From: Rhodococcus spongiicola
Lineage (GTDB): Bacteria > Actinomycetota > Actinomycetes > Mycobacteriales > Mycobacteriaceae
NCBI RefSeq assembly: GCF_004011835.1
Contig: NZ_RKLN01000002.1
Coordinates: 663,469 to 727,468, forward strand
DNA: 64,000 nt
Direction of reading: 5' to 3'
This document shows, in pieces, positions 18,049-25,486 of the stretch (its first letter is position 1; the number at the start of each line of letters is the position of its first letter). The notes beneath the pieces are model-generated. The model was not told the DNA's origin, ran no database searches, and saw only the letters and a program-made list of their open reading frames with translations. The translations under genes were made by a program, and so were the position numbers.

Positions 18049-18538
18049 GTCGCCGGTCATTCCTGCGCTCGAAGAACTCCAAAAGAGTATTGATCATCTT
18101 GCGTTCGTTCTCCGGCGTGTCCGCGGTCTCTTCCTCAAACTTCCACTCCGGGCGGGCCCGCATCATCCAATCAAGGTCGATCACGGGCCAGCCTGGGCGG
18201 CCTGCACTCTCGGCAACAATCCACAGCCAGAGCTGGCGGGCGGTGGCGGTACCGACGCCGGTCGCTTCCACCTCAGCCTCACCACCCTCGGCGACTGGCA
18301 TGAGGAGGGTCGCGGGGCTGACGTCCAGAGCGATGGCCAGCGCCAGCAGGTCGTCAACGTCGATTCGGCGAGATCCGTTCTCGATATCGCTTAGCGAGGT
18401 GTGCGCGATCCTGCGACCGGCTGCGTCCATGCGCTCGGCCAGGTCGCGGAGCGTGAGGCGCTGAGTCCTGCGGAGCCGCTTCACGTTCTCGCGGACGGTA
18501 TGGCCGGTGGTGTCGAGTTCGACGCGTCGAATTGGCAT
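18035..18538 (-). CDS. Cro/C1-type repressor of the element
   Basis: A 167-residue protein. VRENVKRLRRTQRLTLRDLA followed by ERMDAAGRRIAHTSLSDIENGSRR is an XRE-family helix-turn-helix (residues about 14-70). The rest includes a Trp-rich segment (ARQLWLWIVAESAG) without a known domain. It is divergent from the excisionase gene and upstream of integrase, the usual immunity-repressor position. ATG at 18538 is chosen because further upstream the frame has no HTH-family character. Its 3' end overlaps the integrase start. Confidence 0.85.
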   Translation of the reverse strand: MPIRRVELDTTGHTVRENVKRLRRTQRLTLRDLAERMDAAGRRIAHTSLSDIENGSRRIDVDDLLALAIALDVSPATLLMPVAEGGEAEVEATGVGTATARQLWLWIVAESAGRPGWPVIDLDWMMRARPEWKFEEETADTPENERKMINTLLEFFERRNDRRHGDD

Positions 18539-18649
18539 GTTCCGGATTCTATGTCCCTTGGTGTGGCCAACAGTGCATCGCTGTGCTTCTATAGGAATTG
18601 GCATCACAGGGCCACATTGGCCGGATATCCGGACGGAAGGAATGAAGAG
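18539..18649. promoter_or_regulatory. Divergent control region repressor/excisionase
   Basis: The 111-base gap between repressor and excisionase starts contains the perfect palindrome CCGGATATCCGG (18621-18632) and GGCCA/TGGCC elements around 18569-18621. It probably holds both promoters and the repressor operators. Assignment of individual boxes is inference. Confidence 0.5.
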
Positions 18650-18868
18650 ATGGGCGACGTTGCGAAGCGGCCACCGTTGGCCACGGCGGCAGAGGTCGCG
18701 GAGTACCGGCGCACGACGGAAGCGACCCTTGCGCAGGAGCGGTACAGGGGCATTGGCCCGCGCTACAAGAAGCTCGGTAAACGCGTGTTCTACGACTGGG
18801 CGGATGTCTACGCCTGGGTTGACGCGCACAGCTGTCAGCGGACCGACGACGCGGCGACGGCGAAGTGA
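18650..18868 (+). CDS. xis: Excisionase-like HTH protein
   Basis: A 72-residue protein. ATAAEVAEYRRTTEATLAQE then YKKLGKRVFYDWADVYAWVD is the HTH_17/AlpA-type winged helix of small excisionases. ATG at 18650 follows GGAAGGA. It is the first gene of the rightward transcript, directly facing the repressor, so it probably serves as recombination directionality factor and/or activator. Confidence 0.8.
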   Translation: MGDVAKRPPLATAAEVAEYRRTTEATLAQERYRGIGPRYKKLGKRVFYDWADVYAWVDAHSCQRTDDAATAK

Positions 18869-18892
18869 TGGGAAGGGCGACGCCCGGCCCAC

Positions 18893-19219
18893 GTGCGGAT
18901 GGGGCCGGGCGTCAAACAACGCCTTGGAAGGCTGATTCGGTTGATTGATCGGTGGATCGAAACCGGCCACGAGCGTAGAGCACGGGCCGGACAGCGTCTA
19001 ACTCCGCTCGAATGCGGGTGTGCTGACCCTGCCCAGCACCAGTGCCGTGCCTCGCGGGTGTCGGGGCTCGCGACATTGTCCGCGGCGGTACACCTCGCAC
19101 GGGCGGACCTGCGCGGATTGTTCGACGTCGACGAACTTCGCGGAGCGCGACGGTACGCGACCTGCGCGGAAGAACGGGCCGTGCTCGAGCGACTGGCAAC
19201 AACTGCGGAGGTTTCATAG
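18893..19219 (+). CDS. Small hypothetical protein upstream of the AAA+ gene
   Basis: About 108 residues from GTG 18893 (an ATG two codons later is possible). It is Arg-rich at the N-terminus and contains ECGCADPAQHQC, a Cys/His cluster that could bind metal. Its stop overlaps the start of the AAA+ gene by one base, so it is co-translated with it. Not recognised; a primase-accessory or loader role would fit the position but is unproven. Confidence 0.6.
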   Translation: MRMGPGVKQRLGRLIRLIDRWIETGHERRARAGQRLTPLECGCADPAQHQCRASRVSGLATLSAAVHLARADLRGLFDVDELRGARRYATCAEERAVLERLATTAEVS

Positions 19220-20391
19220 TGGTGAACGCTCTACCAGTTGGGCGTGACTACCCTGACGCGGTTTGGGTCGACCAGGACGGACCGATCCCGTTCGTGGGCG
19301 CGGCAGAACAAGAAACGGACAGGGCAGAACATGAAACGGCCGGCTGGCGGCGTCCTCGCGTGTGGAACGCGCTAGAGCTGGCGGAAGCTCGCCAAGTTGA
19401 TTGGCTGGCGGCGCATCGGCTCCCCTCTGCGTCAGTCTCGTACATGGTCGGGCCTGAAGGCATCGGAAAATCGCTGTTCCTGGTTTGGCTTACAGCGGTG
19501 ATCACCACGGGTAAACCGTTCCCCGCGTTCGGGATTCCCGCACGCAATCCTCAGACCGTCGTCCTGGTGCTCACTGAGGATGACTGGGCTACCGTCGCGC
19601 GGCCGCGGCTCGAGGTCGCTGGCGCGGATCTGGCACACGTGCGGGTGATCTGCGAGGACAGAGACGGATCCGGCACGCCGACGTTCCCTCTGCACATGGA
19701 TGTCGTCGCGGACGCCTCCACGGACGCGGCGCTGGTGATCGTTGACGCGTGGGCCGACACACTCCCCGGTGGGCAACCGGTCAAGGATCCTCAGAACGCG
19801 CGGAAAGTGCTGCATCCGTGGAAAGAGCTTGCAACGCGTACCGGAGTTGCTGTGCTGCTCACGGGCCATACGAACCGCGAGAAGGGGAGCAACGTCCGCA
19901 ACGCCTACGGGCTCACCGGGGAGATTCGGAAGAAGGCGCGCATGACCGTGCTCGCACAACCGGACCCCGACGAGGACGGGGTACTAGTGATCGGGCCGGA
20001 AAAGTCGAACCTCACGGCCGGTGTCCCGGCGTCCAAGTTCCAGATCCGATCCGTCCAGGTATTCGATCCAACCGACGCGAGCGACGGCACGGTCCCGTGC
20101 CTCGAATGGATCGGCGACGCCAACGCGAACGCCCGCGACTTCTACGCCGACGCGGCAGAGGACGCCGAAGGAGGTGGCGACGCGCCCCGGTCGACCGGCC
20201 AGGCATGGCTCGAAGACTTCCTGACCGAAGCGGGGAAGGCGACGGCGAAGGAGGTGAAGGCTGCCGCGGCGAAGGCAGACATATCGCTACGGACCTTGCA
20301 ACGCGCGGCGAAGAAGGTCGGCGTGGTGTACACGAACGAGGGCTTCCCGCGGGTCTCGCACTGGTCGCTACCTCAGTCGCGCCATGAGTAG
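19219..20391 (+). CDS. AAA+ (RepA/RadA-like) replication-type ATPase
   Basis: A 390-residue ATPase of the AAA_25/RecA-like class. Walker A is GPEGIGKS (78-85), Walker B is ALVIVDAW, and LLTGHTNREKG with YGLTGEIRKKARM form the sensor region. The C-terminus (TAKEVKAAAAKADISLRTLQ) is a winged helix. Such proteins are common in actinobacterial integrated elements in the place of a replicative helicase or initiator. GTG at 19219 or 19222, seven or ten bases after GGAGG. The origin-like repeat array begins inside its last codons, supporting a replication role. Confidence 0.8.
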   Translation: MVNALPVGRDYPDAVWVDQDGPIPFVGAAEQETDRAEHETAGWRRPRVWNALELAEARQVDWLAAHRLPSASVSYMVGPEGIGKSLFLVWLTAVITTGKPFPAFGIPARNPQTVVLVLTEDDWATVARPRLEVAGADLAHVRVICEDRDGSGTPTFPLHMDVVADASTDAALVIVDAWADTLPGGQPVKDPQNARKVLHPWKELATRTGVAVLLTGHTNREKGSNVRNAYGLTGEIRKKARMTVLAQPDPDEDGVLVIGPEKSNLTAGVPASKFQIRSVQVFDPTDASDGTVPCLEWIGDANANARDFYADAAEDAEGGGDAPRSTGQAWLEDFLTEAGKATAKEVKAAAAKADISLRTLQRAAKKVGVVYTNEGFPRVSHWSLPQSRHE

Positions 20392-20516
20392 CCGGTGCTT
20401 CTACGTGTGGCGCCACTGGCGCAACTGGGCTTTACCAGGGGAAATGCAGTCGCGCCACGTGGCGCGACTGGACAGTCGCGCCACAGCGGAGATACGGCGC
20501 GACTACTGGCGCGACA
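20374..20516. repeat. Origin-like array of CAGTCGCGCCAC repeats and palindromes
   Basis: Copies of CAGTCGCGCCAC in both orientations: 20374-20385 (11/12), 20447-20458, inverted at 20459-20470 (together a perfect 24-bp palindrome), 20473-20484, and inverted shorter copies at 20496-20504 and 20507-20515. GTGGCGCCAC (20407-20416) is a further 10-bp palindrome. The array starts in the last codons of the AAA+ gene and fills the non-coding gap after it, as iterons of satellite replication origins do. Confidence 0.7.
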
Positions 20517-20578
20517 GCGCGGGAAGGCTGCCGCGGCACCGCTCCGCGCTGCCTTGCCATCGAACAGAAGGGAACCGT

Positions 20579-20713
20579 ATGAGTAGGGGCTTTCCCATCA
20601 CAGAGAACCGAGCCCGCGGCCCCGACCGGGGTGGGGCTGGTCCTCTCCCTCCGATCGGGGGGTACCCATCGCGCGCGGGGATGAGTTCAGCAATCGAGAG
20701 AAAGGCGAGGTAG
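20579..20713 (+). CDS. Small hypothetical protein (44 residues)
   Basis: ATG at 20579 with GAAGGGA six bases upstream. The product is basic and Pro/Gly-rich (MSRGFPITENRARGPDRGGA). Its TAG overlaps the GTG of the next small gene by one base, suggesting a real translated unit. No family recognised. Confidence 0.45.
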   Translation: MSRGFPITENRARGPDRGGAGPLPPIGGYPSRAGMSSAIERKAR

Positions 20714-20874
20714 TGGGCGAGAACGTGAGTGCTTTCGAGGATGACGGCGCGGTGGCGGTTGTCGATGTTCCGGCTGGCGAGGTGTGGGCGGATAGCGGCT
20801 GGTACGGGTCGGTCGGTGATCTGCGGTCCTATGCAGGCGTCGTGCATATCGGACGGTTTGGGGGTCGTCGATGA
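20713..20874 (+). CDS. Small hypothetical protein (53 residues)
   Basis: GTG at 20713 in a TAGTG overlap with the previous gene, with AAAGGCGAGG upstream. The product is acidic at the start and ends VWADSGWYGSVGDLR then SYAGVVHIGRFGGRR, with several Trp and Tyr. Its TGA lies within an ATGA that could start another frame (20871 onward), but that frame runs antisense to the next minus-strand gene. Unknown function; a satellite regulatory or capsid-interference protein is only a guess. Confidence 0.5.
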   Translation: MGENVSAFEDDGAVAVVDVPAGEVWADSGWYGSVGDLRSYAGVVHIGRFGGRR

Positions 20875-20970
20875 GGGGCGCGGACGGTATGCCGGGGTCT
20901 GACGAGATTCGGTTAATGCTGCTCAGGATAATTCCGGAGTCGAATCGGGAACGGACGGGGCGACGAGGGG

Positions 20971-21300
20971 CTACTCGGTCGGCCCGCCGACAACTGGAGA
21001 TTTTAGAGCGGGCATTTGGTCGAAATACCCCTTCATTTCGGCCTCGTACTCCGGGTAGTAGTCCCCGGACAGGAACTCCTCGCGTAGTAGGTCGTGGAGG
21101 GCGACCGGGATCGGGAGATGCAGGCGTGCCGCGTGTCGGAGCATGTCGTAGACCGCGGTCTCAGGGAATCCGTCGCGTACCAAGGTCCGTACCATACTTA
21201 CGACACCGGGCGGGAGAATGTCCTGCAGGGCGTCGTACAGTGGCTCAGCACAAGGGGATTCCTCCCGCAGTCGCCGTCGAAACTCCGTTTCGTCGAACAC
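20971..21300 (-). CDS. Hypothetical protein on the opposite strand, before the capsid gene
   Basis: A 109-residue acidic protein from GTG 21300 with AAGGGG upstream. It reads FDETEFRRRLREESPCAEPL and then LRHAARLHLPIPVALHDLLR, mostly helical, with an ending GYFDQMPALKSPVVGG. It is transcribed against the replication and capsid genes, so it may be an independently expressed cargo or regulatory gene. Not recognised. A plus-strand frame covers the same bases but has less protein-like composition. Confidence 0.55.
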   Translation of the reverse strand: MFDETEFRRRLREESPCAEPLYDALQDILPPGVVSMVRTLVRDGFPETAVYDMLRHAARLHLPIPVALHDLLREEFLSGDYYPEYEAEMKGYFDQMPALKSPVVGGPTE

Positions 21301-21625
21301 CCCACACCCCTTAGAAGCCGTCGACACCGAACCCAGTCCGACTCTCCGCCTCATCGGTGCGCTTCTGAGATGCTTGAGCTGGAACCGGTGTCAGGCTTGT
21401 CTGACTACCCCGCTATCTAACCCGGACCTCGCCATCTTCGGCAAGGGGTTTGTGTCCGTCTCCTCGATCCCGCGGCAGAGCGTCGCCCGGTACTACACGC
21501 TCGACGTTCGGCGCTCCACTACGCGGTCGGCCGGCGCCCGGGTTTTGTTTGGTGTTGAACGGGATCCTGTGGTCGGCGAATCTGTCACGGACGGCAAAGG
21601 ACCAGGACAGAAGGCGGAAACCACT
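21301..21625. other. Region between the minus-strand gene and the capsid gene
   Basis: 325 bases with no supported gene. It must hold the promoter of the minus-strand gene and probably one for the capsid gene. The capsid frame stays open upstream, but its translation there lacks capsid character. Confidence 0.4.
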
Positions 21626-22771
21626 GTGGGACTCCTCGAGGTGCTCAAGGCGAAGCAACAGCGGGCGGCGGAACTGGCGGCGCAGTCGGGCGAATACAGC
21701 GCCGACGAACTCGCGGAAGCGCAGGAACTCGCTGTCGGGATTCCGGAACTCAAGTCGCGCATAGAGGCGGACGAGAAGGTCCGGCAGGCGCTGGCCGATA
21801 TGAAGGCGGGCGGTGACCCTGACGACCCGGAACCCTGGGGCGGCGCTGGAAAGCGGGGATATCTGCGGCTCAAGGGTGATGCGCTCGCCTCGCGGCTAGC
21901 TCACGGGATGCTCAGCGGCCCTGAGTTCGGGCGTAAGGCTCTCGCCCCTGCCGGTGAGTCGGTGGCTCCGGTGCAGGTCGAGACCACGCCTGTGCCAGAA
22001 GGTCGGCCTGTGGCGGGCCTGCTTGATCTCGTTCCCGCCGTGCTCAATTCCTCGGCGCGGTTCGAGTACCTGCGACAGACAACGCGGGAGTACCTAGCGG
22101 CTCCGGTCACGGTCGGCGCGGTCAAACCCACCTCGCGGGTTGGGTTGTCCCGTGAGGCCGGCGACCTTCAGGTCATCGCTCACCTGTCCGAGCCGATAGA
22201 CAACTACCTGCTCACGGACTTCCCCAGCCTTGAGATGTTCGTGCGGGACGAGCTGGTGCATGGTCTCGCCCAGGCGCTCGAGAAGCAGATTCTCAGCGGT
22301 GACGGTATGGCGCCGAACCTGCGCGGCATCCTCGGCACTGAGGGCATCCGGGAACAGGCGTTCGCGGTTGATGCGATCACTTCGGCGCGTAAGGCGATTA
22401 CCCAGCTCGAGGCGCAGGGGCTCGAACCGTCCGGGTTCTGCTTCAGTCCTGCCGACTGGGAAGCGATCGAGCTGGCGCGTACTAGCGGCTCCGGTGCGCT
22501 CGAGCTGGTGGACTCTCCGGTGGATCGTGCGGCGCGGCGCCTTCACGGTGTCCCTGTGGCGGTCTCGGCTGGTCTCGAGGATGGGCGCGGCGTGCTGGTG
22601 TCGTCCGGATCGGTGGCGCTGCGCGTCGACGCGGGTATCGCTGTCCGGTGGTCCGAGAACGTCGGCAACAGCTTCGAGAAGAACGAGATTCGCGCGCGTG
22701 CCGAGCTGCGGGCAGCTACCCAGATTCAGCGTCCGTCCGGGGTGGTCGTGGTCGAGACTGCCGCGGCGTAG
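21626..22771 (+). CDS. HK97-fold major capsid protein
   Basis: A 381-residue protein. Residues about 1-50 (GLLEVLKAKQQRAAELAAQS, ELKSRIEADEKVRQAL) form a helical delta/scaffold-like region. The rest has the HK97 coat layout: TTPVPEGRPVAGLLDLVPAV, FEYLRQTTREYLAAPVTVG, LTDFPSLEMFVRDELVHGLA, QALEKQILSGDG (E-loop and spine helix), and a C-terminal HGVPVAVSAGLEDGRGVLVS domain. GTG at 21626 is the probable start. No prohead protease, portal or terminase gene accompanies it. Its last 87 bases are duplicated downstream. Confidence 0.85.
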   Translation: MGLLEVLKAKQQRAAELAAQSGEYSADELAEAQELAVGIPELKSRIEADEKVRQALADMKAGGDPDDPEPWGGAGKRGYLRLKGDALASRLAHGMLSGPEFGRKALAPAGESVAPVQVETTPVPEGRPVAGLLDLVPAVLNSSARFEYLRQTTREYLAAPVTVGAVKPTSRVGLSREAGDLQVIAHLSEPIDNYLLTDFPSLEMFVRDELVHGLAQALEKQILSGDGMAPNLRGILGTEGIREQAFAVDAITSARKAITQLEAQGLEPSGFCFSPADWEAIELARTSGSGALELVDSPVDRAARRLHGVPVAVSAGLEDGRGVLVSSGSVALRVDAGIAVRWSENVGNSFEKNEIRARAELRAATQIQRPSGVVVVETAAA

Positions 22772-22780
22772 CTACTCGCG
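22685..22780. repeat. 96-bp direct repeat, copy 1 (capsid 3' end)
   Basis: Runs from GAGATTCGCGCGCGTGCC through the capsid stop to GTAGCTACTCGCG. It matches 23382-23477 at 89 of 96 positions by hand alignment without gaps. Copy 1 is the true end of the capsid gene and also supplies the stop codon of the opposing cargo gene. Confidence 0.9.
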
Positions 22781-23239
22781 AAATTCGGGCAGCGTGCCCT
22801 CGCCGCTCTCAGCCTGCTTCTTCCACGGCGAGTACTTCCTCAATAATGCGTGAAGACCGCCGAGGATCCAGAAGCCCGTCCCGGCCAAGAAGGACACGCC
22901 CATCCATTGAATGCGCCTCTCCCATGCATCCGCGCACAACTGGGTGTTGGCGAAAGGCGTGTCAAAGCCGTTGGACACACTGCCACAGGCGAACGGTCCG
23001 GCCGTGAGGTCGGGGAGGAACAGCAGTATAGGGATGAGGAACATCCCAGCGAGTGCTAGAGAGCCAAGAGCCTTCTCAATGTTCGAAGACGGGCTCTCGT
23101 CGTGTACCTTGAAGAACTTCTCGTTTCGCCGCTGTGGGCGGGAGCGCGTGCGGTTGCTCCACCGGGTGCCGTCCCAGTACCGCTTGGGGTGCTTGCCGGA
23201 GGGATCGGGATACCAGCCAGCGGGCGGCAAAAAAGTCAT
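22772..23239 (-). CDS. DUF2510 membrane protein, satellite cargo
   Basis: A 155-residue protein. The N-terminus PAGWYPDPSGKHPKRYWDGT is a DUF2510 module, found in many actinobacterial membrane and phage-encoded proteins. Two hydrophobic segments follow (SLALAGMFLIPILLFLPDL and MGVSFLAGTGFWILGGLHAL), with two Cys between them. ATG at 23239. It is convergent with the capsid gene and lies between two 96-bp repeats, the position of a mobile cargo or moron gene. Superinfection exclusion or another membrane defence would suit its form but is inference. Confidence 0.75.
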   Translation of the reverse strand: MTFLPPAGWYPDPSGKHPKRYWDGTRWSNRTRSRPQRRNEKFFKVHDESPSSNIEKALGSLALAGMFLIPILLFLPDLTAGPFACGSVSNGFDTPFANTQLCADAWERRIQWMGVSFLAGTGFWILGGLHALLRKYSPWKKQAESGEGTLPEFRE

Positions 23240-23381
23240 GAGTGCATCAAATCAGGAGGGCCAACCTCGGGTTCGTGCCAGGGGTGCTGATGCCGAGCCA
23301 CTGACTCGTTGCGTGGCCGTTCTCCTGCCAGGAGTCGGTCGATCACCGGACTCAGGTTCAGGCGCTGCCAGCGAGAGTCTT

Positions 23382-23477
23382 GAGATTCGTGCGGGTGCCG
23401 AGCTGCGGGCAGCTACCCAGATTCAGCGTCCGTCCGGCGTGGTCGTGGTCGAGACGACGGCCGCGTAGCTACTCGCG
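23382..23477. repeat. 96-bp direct repeat, copy 2 (truncated capsid 3' end)
   Basis: Encodes in frame the last 28 capsid residues (IRAGAELRAATQIQRPSG to the stop) without the rest of the gene. Seven substitutions separate it from copy 1. It is followed directly by the terminator. Confidence 0.9.
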
Positions 23478-23514
23478 GCCGTCCCGACACCTGGTCCTGG
23501 TTGGGACGGCCGCG
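23474..23514 (+). terminator. Terminator after the second capsid-end copy
   Basis: CGCGGCCGTCCC (23474-23485) pairs perfectly with GGGACGGCCGCG (23503-23514). It overlaps the end of repeat copy 2, suggesting it was originally the capsid gene's own terminator, separated from it by the cargo insertion. Confidence 0.75.
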
Positions 23515-23607
23515 TCCTCGCCGGATCGGGGTGTGAGGCTGTGGACTGCCATCGGGTCACTGAAGACGGGTCGTTCAGGCTAGTTTGCCGCGGTTGGATG
23601 CCGTGCC

Positions 23608-23633
23608 CACACTTTGCCCACACTTGCCCACGT
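23608..23633 (-). repeat. GTGGGCA direct repeats near attR
   Basis: Three GTGGGCA copies spaced 10-11 bases apart on the minus strand, nearly identical to the set at 16946-16970. Read in frame they give ASVGKVWA, matching the integrase C-terminal ASVGKMWA. Either arm-type integrase sites or a relic of an integrase gene end. Confidence 0.5.
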
Positions 23634-23717
23634 ATTCGCATGATCTAGCGTGATCTGTTGTGATGCGTTTATGCAGGTAGATGGTATTTTGACGGTCTGA
23701 CCTGGCGGTGGCTGAGA

Positions 23718-23739
23718 GTTCGAAACCCTCCGCGCCCAC
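23718..23739 (+). other. Right attachment site (attR core)
   Basis: A 22-bp copy of the tRNA-Val 3' end, starting GTTCGAAACCCTCCGCG, with no tRNA body upstream. Confidence 0.9.
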
Positions 23740-23853
23740 CCACGAAACCCAGCTGGATTGGGCTTCCGGGTTCTCTCGACAACGGCCTGGTGCACCTGCG
23801 GGCTGCGTTGGCGGACTCACTCGACTCGCTTGGTGGGGGGACCGCCGACTCGA

Positions 23854-24999
23854 TCAGGCGTGTTCGTGAAGAGCACCCCACTCAGGGAACGGGTCGGCAT
23901 AGCTGGTCCAGGCTTTCGCGCCTTCGGCACGCTCGGCATCGGTCAGCAGCGCGCTCTCCAGCTGTGCCCGCAGCTGATCCCGGTCCAGCTTCACCCCGAT
24001 GAACACCACTTCCTGGCCGGGCGGCATGTCGAGCGAGGACCACCACCCGGCCGGCTCGAAGGTCAGGTTCGGGCCGGCCTGCGACCAGATCGCCGCAAGT
24101 TCGGGTCGGCTGGCGATCCAGCAGAATCCCTTGCTGCGCAACACCCTCCGCAATCCGCTCAGCACATCTGCTAGACGCTGCGGGTGGAACGGCCGATCAG
24201 CGGTGAAGGTGAGACTACTGATGCCGTACTCTTCGGTTTCCGGAGTATGAGTCCCGGTCAGCTCGTCCTGCCAGCCCTCGGCGGTCGCGGCATCCACCGG
24301 ATCGTATCGACCGGTATCCAGCACCATGTCCAGTTCGACGACTCCGTTCCGGGTGCGGATGACCTCGGCCCGGGGGTTCATCCGGCGCACCATGGCCTCC
24401 ACCGCGCCGGCTAGCGACTCGCTCACCAGATCGGTTTTGTTGATCAGCAAGACATCGGCGAATTCCACCTGATCGGACAGTAGGTCGGCGATTCCACGCT
24501 CGTCACCTTCGCCGGCCTGCAGATCCCGAGCAGCCAGCGACTCGCCCTCGGCGATCTCCGTCAGGAAGGTGGAGGCATCCACGACGGTCACCATGGTGTC
24601 CAGCCGGGCCAGCTCGCCGAGCGAAAACCCGTCCTCGAACTCCCATTCAAAGGATGCCGCGACGGGCATCGGCTCGGAGATGCCGGTGGATTCGATCACC
24701 AACTGATCGAAACGCCCCTCCCGGGCCAAGCGCCCGACAGCTTCGATCAGGTCCTCGCGCAACGTGCAGCAGATACAGCCATTGGTCAGTTCGACGAGCT
24801 TCTCCTGCGTGCGATCCAAGTGCCCCTGCCCGGCCACGAGCGCAGCATCGATATTCACCTCGCTCATATCGTTCACGATCACCGCGACCCGCCGCCCCTC
24901 CCGGTTGGCGAGGATGTGGTTGAGCAGCGTCGTCTTCCCGGCTCCGAGAAATCCGGAGAGCACGGTCACGGGCAATCGATTTGGCACGGAGGCAGTCAT
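23854..24999 (-). CDS. COG0523 (CobW/ZigA-type) GTPase, probable zinc metallochaperone
   Basis: A 381-residue G3E GTPase. Walker A is GAGKTT (19-24), the metal-binding CxCC motif is Cys75/77/78 (NGCICCTL), and LLINKTDLV is the guanine-specificity motif. The C-terminal CobW domain includes [17 protein letters not shown]0523 proteins deliver or allocate metals, often Zn under starvation. A Zur-like box immediately precedes the start codon, supporting zinc-responsive control. ATG at 24999. It lies just outside the satellite's right end and reads towards it. Confidence 0.85.
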   Translation of the reverse strand: MTASVPNRLPVTVLSGFLGAGKTTLLNHILANREGRRVAVIVNDMSEVNIDAALVAGQGHLDRTQEKLVELTNGCICCTLREDLIEAVGRLAREGRFDQLVIESTGISEPMPVAASFEWEFEDGFSLGELARLDTMVTVVDASTFLTEIAEGESLAARDLQAGEGDERGIADLLSDQVEFADVLLINKTDLVSESLAGAVEAMVRRMNPRAEVIRTRNGVVELDMVLDTGRYDPVDAATAEGWQDELTGTHTPETEEYGISSLTFTADRPFHPQRLADVLSGLRRVLRSKGFCWIASRPELAAIWSQAGPNLTFEPAGWWSSLDMPPGQEVVFIGVKLDRDQLRAQLESALLTDAERAEGAKAWTSYADPFPEWGALHEHA

Positions 25000-25002
25000 C
25001 CA

Positions 25003-25025
25003 TTAATGATAACCATTATCGATAA
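25003..25025. promoter_or_regulatory. Zur-like operator upstream of the COG0523 gene
   Basis: An AT-rich, near-palindromic box with core TGATAACCATTATCG, standing out from the GC-rich flanks. It has the GATAA/TTATC symmetry of zinc uptake regulator sites and begins four bases before the start codon, so a bound repressor would block transcription start or a short leader. Gene content and position support Zur over Fur. Confidence 0.65.
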
Positions 25026-25486
25026 CTGGGCAACCGCGGTGCCCTGCCAATCCGCAGGCGCCGTCGTCAACACGAACACCACGGCTGTGAACACTGCCCG
25101 CTCGTCGACTGGCGCGGTCCCGCCGCCTTGTTGTCTGGGCGCGAACGAGGGGGCACCTGTTTCACGCTGTCCCTCAACGTATCCGGGACCAGCCTCTGCG
25201 CAAGCCTGTCGACCCCCGGGGTATGGCGGGGCACCAAGGTGCTGCGCTTGTTGCGCAGCGCTTCCGATGCGCGGGACAAGAAGCCGGTACGCCTGACGAG
25301 GGCAGCGCACGTACGTTAGACGAACCCGCAAAGCAGTTGGTACACAGGCACATCGAAAGTCAGTTCCGGTTAGCAGTGGTTCCCTGCCCAGCCGTGGGAG
25401 GATTTTCGGCCCGCGACGACCTGCTGCGGCATATCCTGGGCTCCAGGATTCTTGCAGACTCCAGACCCTCTTCGTGGGAGAAGCCG
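25026..25486. other. Intergenic region, no gene recognised
   Basis: About 460 bases between the Zur-like box and the flavodoxin-fold gene. A minus-strand frame (24996-25517) crosses it and the zinc box, has no ribosome binding site and is not protein-like. TGCTGCGC/GCGCAGC at about 25240-25260 forms a small hairpin. It may contain decayed sequence from an earlier insertion, but I cannot identify it. Confidence 0.4.

Larger units (their letters stand above)
16849..23739. mobile_element. tRNA-Val-integrated, capsid-encoding satellite-like element
   Basis: Boundaries are a perfect 22-bp repeat: the tRNA-Val 3' end at 16849-16870 and a copy at 23718-23739. Between them lie integrase and repressor (minus strand), then excisionase, a small gene, an AAA+ ATPase, a repeat-rich origin-like region, small genes, an HK97-type capsid gene and a cargo gene. 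Terminase, portal, protease and tail genes are not seen. The layout (int and repressor divergent from xis and replication, then structural gene) resembles phage satellites such as capsid-forming PICIs; a deleted prophage is the alternative. Confidence 0.85.
23240..23853. other. Right end of the element and flank
   Basis: No complete gene. It contains the promoter region of the cargo gene, the second 96-bp capsid repeat, a strong terminator, a short stretch resembling an integrase C-terminus or arm-type sites (23580-23640), the right attachment core, and about 110 bases before the COG0523 gene. Confidence 0.6.

Noticed and set aside
20871-21314. Plus-strand frame starting in an ATGA overlap with the 53-codon gene
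   Set aside because: Only its first 30 codons could be real; the rest is Arg/Pro/Gly-rich and antisense to a better-supported minus-strand gene. Left unannotated, though the overlap is suggestive.
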